A stretch of DNA of 7,726 nt from Chloroflexota bacterium (GTDB lineage: Bacteria; Chloroflexota; UBA5177; JANWHV01). The DNA is taken from assembly GCA_025450375.1 (NCBI GenBank), contig JANWHO010000231.1:1-7726 (forward strand). The letters are read 5' to 3'. The position numbers were made by a program, and so were the translations under genes. The notes under the pieces are model-generated. The model did no database searches, was not told the DNA's origin, and saw only the letters and a program-made list of their open reading frames with translations. Position 1 is the first letter of the stretch; each line of letters opens with the position of its first letter. Shown piece after piece: positions 1 to 6,643 of this stretch.

Positions 1-57
1 GCACGCGGCGGCCTTCGCCCGCCCGTGACTGGCAGGGAACTGAAAGGGCGTAGAACC

Positions 58-188
58 GTGAAACGATACGCCGTGGTTGGCCTTGGTTCGCGATCGCGGA
101 TGTACACGGAGGCATTGCCGCGAACCACTCATTCGGCGCCGGACGGCCGATCACGATCGCCGGCTTGATCAAGTGGCCGGCTCGCTGA
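58..188 (+). pseudogene. Gfo/Idh/MocA-family oxidoreductase, internally deleted relic
   Basis: Two pieces of one gene lie back to back in different frames. From the GTG at 58 the frame reads MKRYAVVGLGSRSRMYTEAL, the Rossmann-fold start (beta strand plus GxGxR-like loop) of Gfo/Idh/MocA NAD(P)-dependent sugar dehydrogenases. It then degrades and stops at about 166-168. From about 111, in a second frame, it reads GGIAANHSFGAGRPITIAG and ends in a TGA at 186-188. This resembles the conserved C-terminal helix and tail of the same family (an 'AANxSxxxGxPxxI' pattern). Family members are about 330-400 residues, so roughly 300 or more codons are missing and the product cannot be functional. A Shine-Dalgarno-like AAAGGG lies at 43-48, nine bases before the GTG, so this was probably a real start. 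The last 20 bases overlap the end of the convergent glycosidase gene. The family assignment is from memory of its motifs, not a search. Confidence 0.66.
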
Positions 189-2313
189 TCACCAGCACCG
201 CCGATCCGCTGGGACCCGGTGACACCGGCGCCTGAAAGATATGCGTCGAGCGGTCATAGGAAACGACACCGATCCGACCCTCCCGCGCGGATAGCAGCGG
301 TGCCCTGGGCGCGAAACCCGAGAGCACCACGCGGTCCTCGCCGGCGCCGAAGGTGACCATGGCGTGGATCCGACCCGTATCGCTGAGCTGAGTGATGCGT
401 TGCCTGCCCATGGAGACGAAGCGGCCAAGATCGCCCAGGAGCGCCATTCCGGATCGGCCAATTGGGGCCGCGATATAGTAGGAGCCGCTCGCTACGGTGT
501 CGTGAAAGGTCGCTCCCGGCGCCAGTACCCGGCCGGCGCGGCGGAAATAGTTATAGACATACATGCGGCAGGGAAGGCCCAGATCCGCCGGGCGAAAGGT
601 CGCGACCGAGGCAGTCCGGCGCCGATAGGCGAAGACATAAAGCGTCCTGGCCGTCCCATGATCGGTAAAGGTAAAGGCCACCATTGGTTGATCGATCCCG
701 GCGGCATCGGCGAAATAGGTAGGATCGGTCGGCGCCAGCGGCGCGTCCGGCTTCACCAGAACTCCATCGCCGCGCATCACTTTGGTCAGGTTCGCCGCGT
801 TAATCGTGCCGAGCGGATCGCCCACGCCTACGATGCCGGCCGAGAGGTTCGAGAGCAAGAGGTTATCCGTCTCGTTACTCATGAACACATCGGTCCACGG
901 CCACACCCCGAGGGCGCCAGCCAGCCGCGAATCGTACAGGGCACTGGTCCAATGGCTCGGCTTGAAGTGGTCGTCACTCACCCGCGCGGTCAGCAGGTTG
1001 CCATACCGCGTACTCTGCAGCAGATCTTCCGGGAGGGGCATGCAGTACTGCAAGCTAATCCCCCGTGCCTGGGTGGCTGCGGCCATGTTGTCGAGAAAGG
1101 CAGCCGGATCGCTCAGATTCGTGGCCGCGTGGGCGAAGCTGCCCAGCCAGTCCTGCTCATAGGCGATCACCCCGGCCTGACCCAGATAGGCCGCGGTCTG
1201 TTGCCAATAGCGCGGGTCCGTGATCACGTTCCCCGACATGCGATACTGCTGGTGGTAGGGGCTGCTGGGATCAATCCAGCGGGCATGCACGACGAGCGGC
1301 AACCCCACCTGGTGCTGGAAGCCGGCGAGATCCTGGGGAAAGAGCGCCGGCGCGGCGACATAGCGGTAGATACCGCCGCGTAGAAATCCGCTTCCCTGCC
1401 AGGTGGCCGAGGAGCCTTTCGGATACCACCAGCTATCGAGCTGCAGGTAGCCCAGCGGAATGCGCAGCCGCTGGAACTCCTGACGCACCGCCAGTAAGGT
1501 GCCGGCATACCCTCGTGAGCGATCATAGTGGTAATAATAGGCGGCGCCCGCGTCGGTCCAGTAGCCCAGATACTTCAGCTCGGTCGTAGCCTCGTTGGCA
1601 GGCCGCTTCTTTCCCTGGAGACGGGTCATCGCCTGCCCCCAGGCGTCATACACCGCGTTGATCCCGTGCCCGACCACGAGCAGGGTTCGTTGGGTGAATC
1701 CCCGGGGTAGAAGGGTGATCGCGGGATCTATCCCGCTGGACAGGGCGCCGTTTGGTCCTAGGGTGGTCTGGGCGCTGAGAAAGTTCGCGGCCGGAGAGAG
1801 CAAGAAGGCGTCGTCCCGCCGATTGAACCAGAGCCAGGGGCTGGCCGGGCTCAAGACGTGGAAGTTGTAGATGGCAAAGTGGCCGTTATAGGTGAGGTGA
1901 AACAGGTCACGTGGGTAGGTGCTCAGCACGGGGAATCGGACCGGAGCGGCGTTCGGGGCCAGATAGCGCAGGGTGAACAACACCGCCGCGCGCGTGGCAT
2001 AGAGGCGGATCCCCGCGCGTAGCGAGGCAGCCCCGCCGTAGGAGACGCTGACTTCCGTGTAGCGGCCAAGGTGGTCACTGCCCGCCTGCGTGTTCAGATT
2101 GCTCAGGGGCCGGCCAATCGCGCCGGAAAATGTCCAGGCAGGGCGCCGGGCCGTGATGGTGTAAACGCCCCGCGCATCCACGCTCAGCCGCAGGCCGGTG
2201 GCCGGCGCCGCGATGCTGATTTCCGCGCGGGCCGCGATCGGGGCGACTCGCGGCAGGACACCAACCATCAGGCAGATCAGGGCGAGCCGCCGGCTACGCG
2301 CGTATGCCGCCAT
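169..2313 (-). CDS. Secreted GH36/raffinose-synthase-like (clan GH-D) glycoside hydrolase
   Basis: A 714-residue exported protein, probably acting on alpha-galactosides or related sugars; the substrate cannot be read from sequence. Residues 1-30 form a signal peptide: Arg-rich start, hydrophobic LALICLMVGVL, cleavage after ARA. Residues 31-235 look like an N-terminal beta-sandwich. A (beta/alpha)8 barrel follows at about 245-520 with strand motifs LGYWTDAG (249), LQLDSWWYP (290), VVHARWIDP (341), YEQDWLG (385) and ARVSDDHFKPSHW (443). The last resembles the RxSDDxxP segment of raffinose-synthase-type GH36 enzymes, and LSAGIVGVGDPLG (490) plus DGVLVKPDAPL (516) resemble the segment after it. 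By analogy Asp388 is the candidate nucleophile and Asp447 or Asp448 the acid/base. A C-terminal beta-rich domain covers about 540-714. The start is supported by GGAG seven bases upstream (2321-2324). It is the third gene of the operon, 32 bases after the MoaD-like gene. Glycosidase fold is likely; exact family is inferred. Confidence 0.72.
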   Translation of the reverse strand: MAAYARSRRLALICLMVGVLPRVAPIAARAEISIAAPATGLRLSVDARGVYTITARRPAWTFSGAIGRPLSNLNTQAGSDHLGRYTEVSVSYGGAASLRAGIRLYATRAAVLFTLRYLAPNAAPVRFPVLSTYPRDLFHLTYNGHFAIYNFHVLSPASPWLWFNRRDDAFLLSPAANFLSAQTTLGPNGALSSGIDPAITLLPRGFTQRTLLVVGHGINAVYDAWGQAMTRLQGKKRPANEATTELKYLGYWTDAGAAYYYHYDRSRGYAGTLLAVRQEFQRLRIPLGYLQLDSWWYPKGSSATWQGSGFLRGGIYRYVAAPALFPQDLAGFQHQVGLPLVVHARWIDPSSPYHQQYRMSGNVITDPRYWQQTAAYLGQAGVIAYEQDWLGSFAHAATNLSDPAAFLDNMAAATQARGISLQYCMPLPEDLLQSTRYGNLLTARVSDDHFKPSHWTSALYDSRLAGALGVWPWTDVFMSNETDNLLLSNLSAGIVGVGDPLGTINAANLTKVMRGDGVLVKPDAPLAPTDPTYFADAAGIDQPMVAFTFTDHGTARTLYVFAYRRRTASVATFRPADLGLPCRMYVYNYFRRAGRVLAPGATFHDTVASGSYYIAAPIGRSGMALLGDLGRFVSMGRQRITQLSDTGRIHAMVTFGAGEDRVVLSGFAPRAPLLSAREGRIGVVSYDRSTHIFQAPVSPGPSGSAVLVISEPAT

Positions 2314-2345
2314 GTACCGTCTCCCGCCCCACCCCGCCTCCGGCC

Positions 2346-2642
2346 CTAACCGCCGGCCATGGCTCCCACGACCAGCAACGGCTCGGTCCCCCTCGTGACC
2401 GCGTCGGGGAGCGGATCGTCCTGCAACTCATGGGACAGATCCTCCGCGCAGGCGAAGAAGCGCACGAACGGGCGGCGGCGCAGGGTGTCATGGTCGCGGA
2501 TCGTCCCGCGCAGCACCGGATAGCGGGCCTCGAGCGCGTCGAGCACCGAGCGGAGGGTAGCGGGGCTCTCAACCTGGAGCTCCACCGCGCCATCGACGCG
2601 CGCCAACGTCTTCAAGTGCGCGGGAAGTACGACGCGGATCAT
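2346..2642 (-). CDS. MoaD/ThiS-family ubiquitin-fold protein
   Basis: A 98-residue protein with the length and end of a MoaD/ThiS sulfur-carrier: an N-terminal beta-strand MIRVVLP, a helix at about 29-43 ([15 protein letters not shown]), and a C-terminal [10 protein letters not shown] whose final Gly97-Gly98 is the residue pair adenylated and thiocarboxylated in sulfur carriers. The central stretch [11 protein letters not shown] (62-72), rather than the usual MoaD sequence, suggests a subfamily separate from housekeeping MoaD. No MoaE, MoeB, ThiF or ThiG lies in the window. Its ATG overlaps the TGA of the upstream propeller gene (ATGA, 2642-2639) and no Shine-Dalgarno is visible before it, so translation is probably coupled to that gene. 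This suggests the two proteins are made together. Molybdopterin synthesis is not implied by the context, and the function is unknown. Confidence 0.82.
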   Translation of the reverse strand: MIRVVLPAHLKTLARVDGAVELQVESPATLRSVLDALEARYPVLRGTIRDHDTLRRRPFVRFFACAEDLSHELQDDPLPDAVTRGTEPLLVVGAMAGG

Positions 2643-3754
2643 TGGAGGGTCTGGACTTCAACGGACAGCACCGCCGGGAGGTCCCGGACGATGGGAGCCC
2701 AGGTGTCGCCCGCGTCGGCCGAGGCGTAGACTTGCCCGCCGGTGGTACCGAAATACACACCGCATGAATCGAGTGAATCAACAGCCATGGCGTCGCGCAA
2801 CACGTTCACATAGCAGTCGCTCTGTGGCAGACCGTTGGTGAGCGCCTCCCACTCGTTGCCGCCAGTCCGGCTACGGTATACGCGCAGCTTTCCATCGGGC
2901 GGGTAATGCTCCGAGTCGCTCTTGATAGGGACGACGTAGATGGTTTCCGGCTCGTGCGCGTGTATGTCGATAGGGAACCCGAAGTCGGTCGGCAAGTTCC
3001 CGCTGATCTCGCGCCACGACTCGCCCGCGTCGTCGCTGCGCATGACATCCCAGTGCTTCTGCATAAAGAGCACATCCGGGCGGGAAGGATGCATGGCGAT
3101 GCGGTGGACGCAGTGGCCGACCTCGGCATTCGGGTCAGGGATGCCCTGGGACCGCAGGCCCTGGTTGATCGGCTGCCAGCTCATACCGGCGTCGTCGCTT
3201 CGGAAGGCGCCCGCCGCCGAGATCGCGATAAAGATCCGATCCGGATTGCTCGGATCCAGGACGATCGTGTGCAAGCACATGCCGCCGGCGCCTGGCTGCC
3301 AGGATGGCCCCGTGGTATGACGGCGCAGGCCAGAGAGTTCCTCCCAGGTCTGCCCGGCGTCGGTCGAGCGGAATAACGCGGCATCCTCCACCCCGGCATA
3401 AACAGTGTCGGGATCGGTGAGCGATGGCTCCAGATGCCAGACTCGCGCGAACTTCCAGGGGTGCTGCGTACCGTCGTACCACTGGTGCGTGCCGGGGACC
3501 CCATGATACTTGAACTCATTACCCACCGGCTCCCATGTCTTGCCGCCGTCGCTGGAGCGCTGAATCAACTGCCCGAACCAGCCGTTCGACTGCGACGCAT
3601 ACAACCGGTCGGGGTCGGCGGGCGAACCCTTCAGGTGGTAGATCTCCCAGCCCCCAAAGTGGGGGCCACTGACGTTCCACTGTTCGCGTTTCCCGTCCGA
3701 GGTCAGGACGAACGCGCCCTTGCGCGTACCAACCAATACTCGTACGCCGGTCAT
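2639..3754 (-). CDS. Asp-box (BNR / VPS10-sortilin-like) beta-propeller protein
   Basis: A 371-residue protein built from Asp-box repeats (S/T-x-D-x-G-x-T-W): SSDGGKTW (67), STDAGQTW (130), SDDAGMSW (186), SDDAGESW (240), a degenerate SRTGGNEW (295) and SADAGDTW (345). Six repeats spaced about 50-60 residues apart predict a six- or seven-bladed propeller. Databases usually name such proteins exo-alpha-sialidase or glycosyl hydrolase BNR repeat. The Asp box is structural, so sialidase activity is not supported. The product starts [15 protein letters not shown] and has no signal peptide, so it should be cytosolic. I chose the ATG at 3754 because AAGGAG (3767-3762) is seven bases away; the ATG at 3760 is only one base from it, and a further in-frame ATG at 3808 lacks such a site. 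It is the first gene of the operon and overlaps the MoaD-like gene by four bases. Confidence 0.85.
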   Translation of the reverse strand: MTGVRVLVGTRKGAFVLTSDGKREQWNVSGPHFGGWEIYHLKGSPADPDRLYASQSNGWFGQLIQRSSDGGKTWEPVGNEFKYHGVPGTHQWYDGTQHPWKFARVWHLEPSLTDPDTVYAGVEDAALFRSTDAGQTWEELSGLRRHTTGPSWQPGAGGMCLHTIVLDPSNPDRIFIAISAAGAFRSDDAGMSWQPINQGLRSQGIPDPNAEVGHCVHRIAMHPSRPDVLFMQKHWDVMRSDDAGESWREISGNLPTDFGFPIDIHAHEPETIYVVPIKSDSEHYPPDGKLRVYRSRTGGNEWEALTNGLPQSDCYVNVLRDAMAVDSLDSCGVYFGTTGGQVYASADAGDTWAPIVRDLPAVLSVEVQTLQ

Positions 3755-3761
3755 CACCATT

Positions 3762-3767
3762 CTCCTT
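3762..3767 (-). promoter_or_regulatory. Shine-Dalgarno deciding the propeller-gene start
   Basis: On the minus strand AAGGAG is followed by A, ATG, GTG, ATG. Only the last ATG (3754) has a normal spacing, seven bases. The first ATG is one base away and the GTG four. Confidence 0.7.
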
Positions 3768-3776
3768 CTTGTATAT

Positions 3777-3793
3777 CCGGCGCTAGTCGCCGG
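3777..3793. repeat. Perfect inverted repeat in the leader of the propeller operon
   Basis: CCGGCG, a five-base centre CTAGT, then CGCCGG. It lies nine bases upstream (minus strand) of the Shine-Dalgarno of the propeller gene, in the 191-base divergent gap before queG. It could be an operator or a leader hairpin. There is no T-run, so it is not a terminator. The repeat is certain; a role is not. Confidence 0.5.
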
Positions 3794-3813
3794 CATGCGC
3801 CTTGCCAACCCCT

Positions 3814-3839
3814 AGTTTAGTCGATCACACCGACGTCAA
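3814..3839 (-). promoter_or_regulatory. Weak promoter candidate for the propeller/MoaD/glycosidase operon
   Basis: On the minus strand TTGACG (3839-3834) matches five of six bases of the -35 consensus, and TAAACT (3819-3814) is an acceptable -10. The spacer is only 14 bases, which is short. An A-rich stretch lies just upstream (about 3850-3870, minus strand). Low confidence. Confidence 0.22.
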
Positions 3840-3945
3840 ACAGGCCCTTATTAGGATTTCTTTTCGTATTCACTCGTTTCCCCATTGGCCACAACGGGTT
3901 CCCCTGAAGATTGCCATCCAGGTGCGATTGTATGACACTGAGAGC

Positions 3946-5085
3946 ATGAACGCGCAACGATTCGCACTGGCCGCGACGATCAAGGCCATGGCCCGTGAGG
4001 CCGGCTTTGACGCCGTGGGGATCGCGTCCGCCGCTCCCTTCGCGGAAGCGCGCCGTTTTCTCCGCGAGCGGATCGCGGAGGGCGCCTTCTCCGGGCTCCC
4101 CTGGTTCAACGCCGAGCGGGCCGATTGCGCCGCCGATCCGCGGAACCTCCTACCGGGCGCCCGCTCGATCGTGGCCGTAGCCCTCTCATACCGCACCGAG
4201 GAGCCGGCGCCGGACACGGATGGTGGTCCGCGAGGGAAGGTGGCGCGGTACGCCTGGGCCCGCGACTACCATCCCATCCTCAAGGAGAGAATGGCCGCCG
4301 TGGTGGCCGCCATGCAGGATCGCTATGGGGCCGGTGAGTGCCGGACCCTGGTCGACACGGCGCGGATCGTGGATCGGGCCGTGGCTCAGCGGGCGGGCAC
4401 CGGCTGGTACGGGAAGAACACGAACATCATTAATCCCACTCACGGCTCCTGGGTACTGCTGGGCGAGATCCTGACCACCCTTGATCTAGCTCCCGATCCG
4501 CCGCTCCGCAAGCACTGCGGCGCCTGCCGCCTCTGCCTGGATGCCTGTCCCACCGGCGCCCTCACCGGTCCTTACACGATGGACAATAATCGCTGCATCT
4601 CCTATCTCACCATTGAGCACAAAGGGACGATTCCCCGCGAGATGCGCCCGCTGATCGGCGAGTGGATCGTCGGGTGCGACATCTGCCAGGAGGTCTGCCC
4701 ACCGGCGATCAAGGGCCAGATCGCCCACCACCTGCCCTTCCGTGCCGCGAGTGCCGATGCCGCCTTCCCGCCGCTGATCCCGCTTCTGGCGATTGCGGAG
4801 GACGAGTTCCGCGCCCGCTTCGCCGGCAGCCCGATCAAGCGGGCCAAACGCGAGGGCTTGCAGCGTAACGTAGCAGTAGCCCTGGGGAACAGCGGCGACC
4901 GCGCGGCGATCCCCGCGCTGACCTTGGCCCTCGCCACGGCCACGCCGCTGGTCCGTGGCCACGCCGCCTGGGCCCTGGGCCGGCTGGGCGGGCCGGAGGC
5001 GACAGCGGCGCTCCGTCGGCGGCTCTCCGAGGAGGATGATCCCTGGGTGCGGGAGGAGATCGAGTTGGCCCTGGCGGAGGATTGA
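3946..5085 (+). CDS. queG: Epoxyqueuosine reductase QueG
   Basis: Cobalamin- and iron-sulfur-dependent enzyme for the last step of queuosine synthesis, reducing epoxyqueuosine to queuosine in the wobble position of GUN-anticodon tRNAs in the cytosol. The 379-residue product has the family's usual length. Visible features are an N-terminal domain with RYAWARDYH (101-109), near the cobalamin site; VDTARIVDRAVAQRAGTGW (136-154), whose Asp137 matches the proposed catalytic acid; ferredoxin-like cluster motifs CGACRLCLDACP (Cys191, 194, 197, 201) and GCDICQEVCP (Cys244, 247, 251) with Cys217 between them; and HEAT-like helical repeats from about 306 to the end, as in other QueG proteins. The frame is open upstream to an ATG at 3802, but homology begins with MNAQRFALAATIK at 3946. 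No strong Shine-Dalgarno precedes it. It stands alone, divergent from the propeller operon, with no other queuosine gene nearby. Confidence 0.94.
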   Translation: MNAQRFALAATIKAMAREAGFDAVGIASAAPFAEARRFLRERIAEGAFSGLPWFNAERADCAADPRNLLPGARSIVAVALSYRTEEPAPDTDGGPRGKVARYAWARDYHPILKERMAAVVAAMQDRYGAGECRTLVDTARIVDRAVAQRAGTGWYGKNTNIINPTHGSWVLLGEILTTLDLAPDPPLRKHCGACRLCLDACPTGALTGPYTMDNNRCISYLTIEHKGTIPREMRPLIGEWIVGCDICQEVCPPAIKGQIAHHLPFRAASADAAFPPLIPLLAIAEDEFRARFAGSPIKRAKREGLQRNVAVALGNSGDRAAIPALTLALATATPLVRGHAAWALGRLGGPEATAALRRRLSEEDDPWVREEIELALAED

Positions 5086-5452
5086 GATCGCTCGTCGCGG
5101 CCCCGCCGCGTGTAGAACCTGGTTTCTGGGTCGGGCCAGCGAGCACGGAACTGGTGTCAGTCGTCCCGTACTCGCTGTCAGTAGCACGCGGTTGCCGGCC
5201 CGAATACCGGTTCAGCAGCCGCGCGTTCCGCTGCCGATCGGGAACCTACTCTCCTGCCCTATAGATTGTCACGGTTCATGCGCTACGTGCCTTCGAGAGC
5301 GGCTGAGCGAAGCGCGCTACTGCTCGCTGGCCGCGCCATGTTCGAGTTGACGGTGATACTCAGCGGCGCGGTTGACCATGAACAGGCGCCGCACAGTTCC
5401 CGCACTCTCGGCGCACGACTATTTTCAAACCCTGGTCGTAGCTGCGGGATCG
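5086..5452. other. Intergenic stretch with no convincing gene
   Basis: About 370 bases between queG and the promoter of the regulator relic. Open frames here have no recognisable protein features. On the minus strand a short frame ending in TAG at 5317-5319 reads VRRLFMVNRAAEYHRQLEHG, which looks protein-like and could be the tail of a lost gene, but I cannot assign it. No transposon ends or long repeats were seen. The region may be degraded DNA, consistent with the relic downstream. Confidence 0.5.
5096..5110 (+). terminator. Weak GC hairpin just after queG
   Basis: CGCGG, loop CCCCG, then CCGCG, starting 11 bases past the queG stop. The stem is only five pairs and no T-run follows, so it is at best a poor intrinsic terminator. 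No better candidate lies in the next 100 bases. Confidence 0.2.
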
Positions 5453-5483
5453 TTGTGAAGCAGGGTGGGGATCATGCTATGAT
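5453..5483 (+). promoter_or_regulatory. Promoter candidate for the XRE regulator relic
   Basis: TTGTGA (5453-5458) as -35, a 19-base spacer, and an extended -10 TGCTATGAT with TATGAT at 5478-5483. Transcription would start near 5490, giving a leader of about 60 bases to the ATG at 5553. The -10 is the best match I found in the window. It may still be active although its gene is broken. Confidence 0.42.
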
Positions 5484-5552
5484 GCTGGTTAGCGAAAACC
5501 GGCTGCTCCGCGCGGGCCGCGTCGGGCAGCGGGAGACGCGGCGGGAGAGCGT

Positions 5553-5794
5553 ATGCCCGAGCGCCATCCGGAGAACACCAAGCGGTGGGGGATCTGCTTC
5601 GCCGGTATCGGGAACTGGCCGGCCTCTCGCAAGAGGCGCTGGCCGAGCGCGCCGGTATGAGTCCGCGCGGTCTCGTCTATCTGGAACGCGGGATGCGCCG
5701 GCCCTTCGCGGCCACCTGGGCCGAGGGGAAGGCCATGACGTTCAACGAGGCTGTCGCATCGGCGCTCAATTCCGAGCCGGCCAAAGTGGATTAG
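5553..5794 (+). pseudogene. XRE-HTH / NB-ARC / TPR-type regulator, frameshifted and internally deleted
   Basis: The ATG at 5553 follows GGGAGA at a normal distance and reads MPERHPENTK, then loses frame at the G-run 5587-5591. From the GTG at 5585, in the next frame, comes VGDLLRRYRELAGLSQEALA, then ERAGMSPRGLVYLERGMRRP: a complete XRE-like helix-turn-helix with the signature that opens large HTH/NB-ARC/TPR regulators. One extra base near 5586 would join the two frames. Immediately after RGMRRP the frame continues FAATWAEGKAMTFNEAVASA to a TAG. The pattern WAEGxAMTxxxAVxxAL is what I know as the extreme C-terminus of that family. These proteins are usually many hundreds of residues long, so nearly all of the ATPase and repeat region is gone. 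A small HTH protein of 69 residues could in principle still be made from the GTG. The stop overlaps the stop of the convergent SDR gene by three bases. The family assignment of the tail is from memory. Confidence 0.68.
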
Positions 5795-6525
5795 ATGATC
5801 TGCCCCTGGCCCAGGGCCACGATGTCGCGTAGGGTCACGCGGCCGGGCAGAGACAGCATGTGTACCACCAAGTCGGCGACATCCTCCGAGCAGAGGCCCC
5901 GATGGGCCGCCAGCCCGTCCGCCACCGCGGCTGGGTCGGTGACGCCCCAGATCTCGTTCAGCACGATGCCCGGTGAGATAGTGGCCACCCGGATTCCATG
6001 CGCCGCCACCTCGCGGCGGAGAATGTTCACCAGGGTTCCCACCGCATGTTTGGTGGCGCTGTAGACCGCCTCGTTGTCGATGTCGGTGTGGCCGGAGATG
6101 GAGGAGGTGACCAGAATATCGCCGGATCGCTGGGCGATCATAGCCGGCAACACCGCTTTGACGCAGCGCAGGACACCGGTTAGATTGGTGTCGATCTGGG
6201 CGACCAAACGTTCGACCTCCACATCGGCGACCGCGCCCTGCACGAACTGCCCGGCATTGGCGAAGAGGATATCCACCCGGCCAAAGTGGCTCAGGGTCCG
6301 CTCGACCAGACGTCTCACATCCTCAGCGTGGCTTACATCGGTGGGCACGGCCAGCCCCTGACGCGCACCCAGGGAAGCTGCCAGAGCCTGCAGGCGGTCA
6401 GCCCGGCGGCCCGCCAGTGCCAGGCGCACCCCACGCGCCGCCAGGGCCCGCGCGGTCGCCTCCCCGATCCCCGAGCCGGCCCCGGTAATGATCGCCACCT
6501 TGCCTGCCAGATCTTGCATCTCCAT
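5791..6525 (-). CDS. SDR-family NAD(P)-dependent oxidoreductase
   Basis: A 244-residue classical short-chain dehydrogenase with every core motif: cofactor loop TGAGSGIG (14-21), Asp63 in TDVS, NAG (90-92), structural Asn114, catalytic Ser142, and YSATK with Tyr155 and Lys159, then SPGIV (184-188). Arg39-Arg40 after the second strand suggests NADPH preference. It is a cytosolic soluble enzyme; the substrate is unknown, and the YdfG-like class of broad hydroxy-acid or alcohol dehydrogenases is a reasonable guess. The frame stays open far upstream to 7527, but that part is antisense to the transaldolase gene. The ATG at 6525 is chosen because AGGAG (6537-6533) is seven bases away; alternatives are 6531 (one base away) and 6519. 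It is a single gene, divergent from the transaldolase and convergent with the regulator relic. Confidence 0.9.
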   Translation of the reverse strand: MEMQDLAGKVAIITGAGSGIGEATARALAARGVRLALAGRRADRLQALAASLGARQGLAVPTDVSHAEDVRRLVERTLSHFGRVDILFANAGQFVQGAVADVEVERLVAQIDTNLTGVLRCVKAVLPAMIAQRSGDILVTSSISGHTDIDNEAVYSATKHAVGTLVNILRREVAAHGIRVATISPGIVLNEIWGVTDPAAVADGLAAHRGLCSEDVADLVVHMLSLPGRVTLRDIVALGQGQII

Positions 6526-6532
6526 CGACATT

Positions 6533-6537
6533 CTCCT
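6533..6537 (-). promoter_or_regulatory. Shine-Dalgarno deciding the SDR start
   Basis: AGGAG on the minus strand, followed by three in-frame ATGs at 6531, 6525 and 6519 with spacings of one, seven and thirteen bases. The middle one fits best. Confidence 0.65.
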
Positions 6538-6547
6538 CAATGACATG

Positions 6548-6553
6548 GTTATA
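6548..6553 (-). promoter_or_regulatory. Possible -10 box of the SDR gene
   Basis: TATAAC on the minus strand, about 22 bases upstream of the SDR start, which would give a short leader containing the Shine-Dalgarno. No good -35 is visible at 16-18 bases. Confidence 0.22.
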
Positions 6554-6626
6554 GAAAGAGGATAGAGCAGATGTAGGAATCGCTCACGGGAAAGCGGCGA
6601 ATCCGTAGAGGATCCCGAGACGGCGC

Positions 6627-6632
6627 TATACT
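6627..6632 (+). promoter_or_regulatory. Possible -10 box of the transaldolase gene
   Basis: TATACT, five of six consensus bases, in the divergent gap. No convincing -35 is seen at 16-18 bases (the sequence there is near CGTAGAG). Transcription would begin near 6639, a few bases before the long inverted repeat at 6644. Confidence 0.3.
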
Positions 6633-6643
6633 TCCATCCATGC

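Noticed and set aside
1..53. Possible C-terminus of an upstream plus-strand gene (stops at 26-28 in one frame and 51-53 in another; the third frame runs open into the relic at 58).
   Set aside because: Too little sequence to choose a frame or recognise a protein.
364..1383. A 339-codon plus-strand frame.
   Set aside because: It is antisense to the glycosidase gene, has no domain-like sequence and has no ribosome site. It is an effect of GC-rich codon use.
2639..3754. Sialidase activity for the Asp-box protein.
   Set aside because: Asp boxes are structural repeats shared by many propellers. No sialidase Arg triad or FRIP-like motif was seen, and there is no signal peptide.
3802..3945. A 48-codon upstream extension of queG from the ATG at 3802.
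   Set aside because: QueG homology begins at MNAQRF. The extension reads through the divergent control region and its composition differs from the gene.
5266..5832. A 188-codon plus-strand frame in the region after queG.
   Set aside because: It overlaps the HTH relic in another frame and runs over the end of the SDR gene, with no recognisable motifs.
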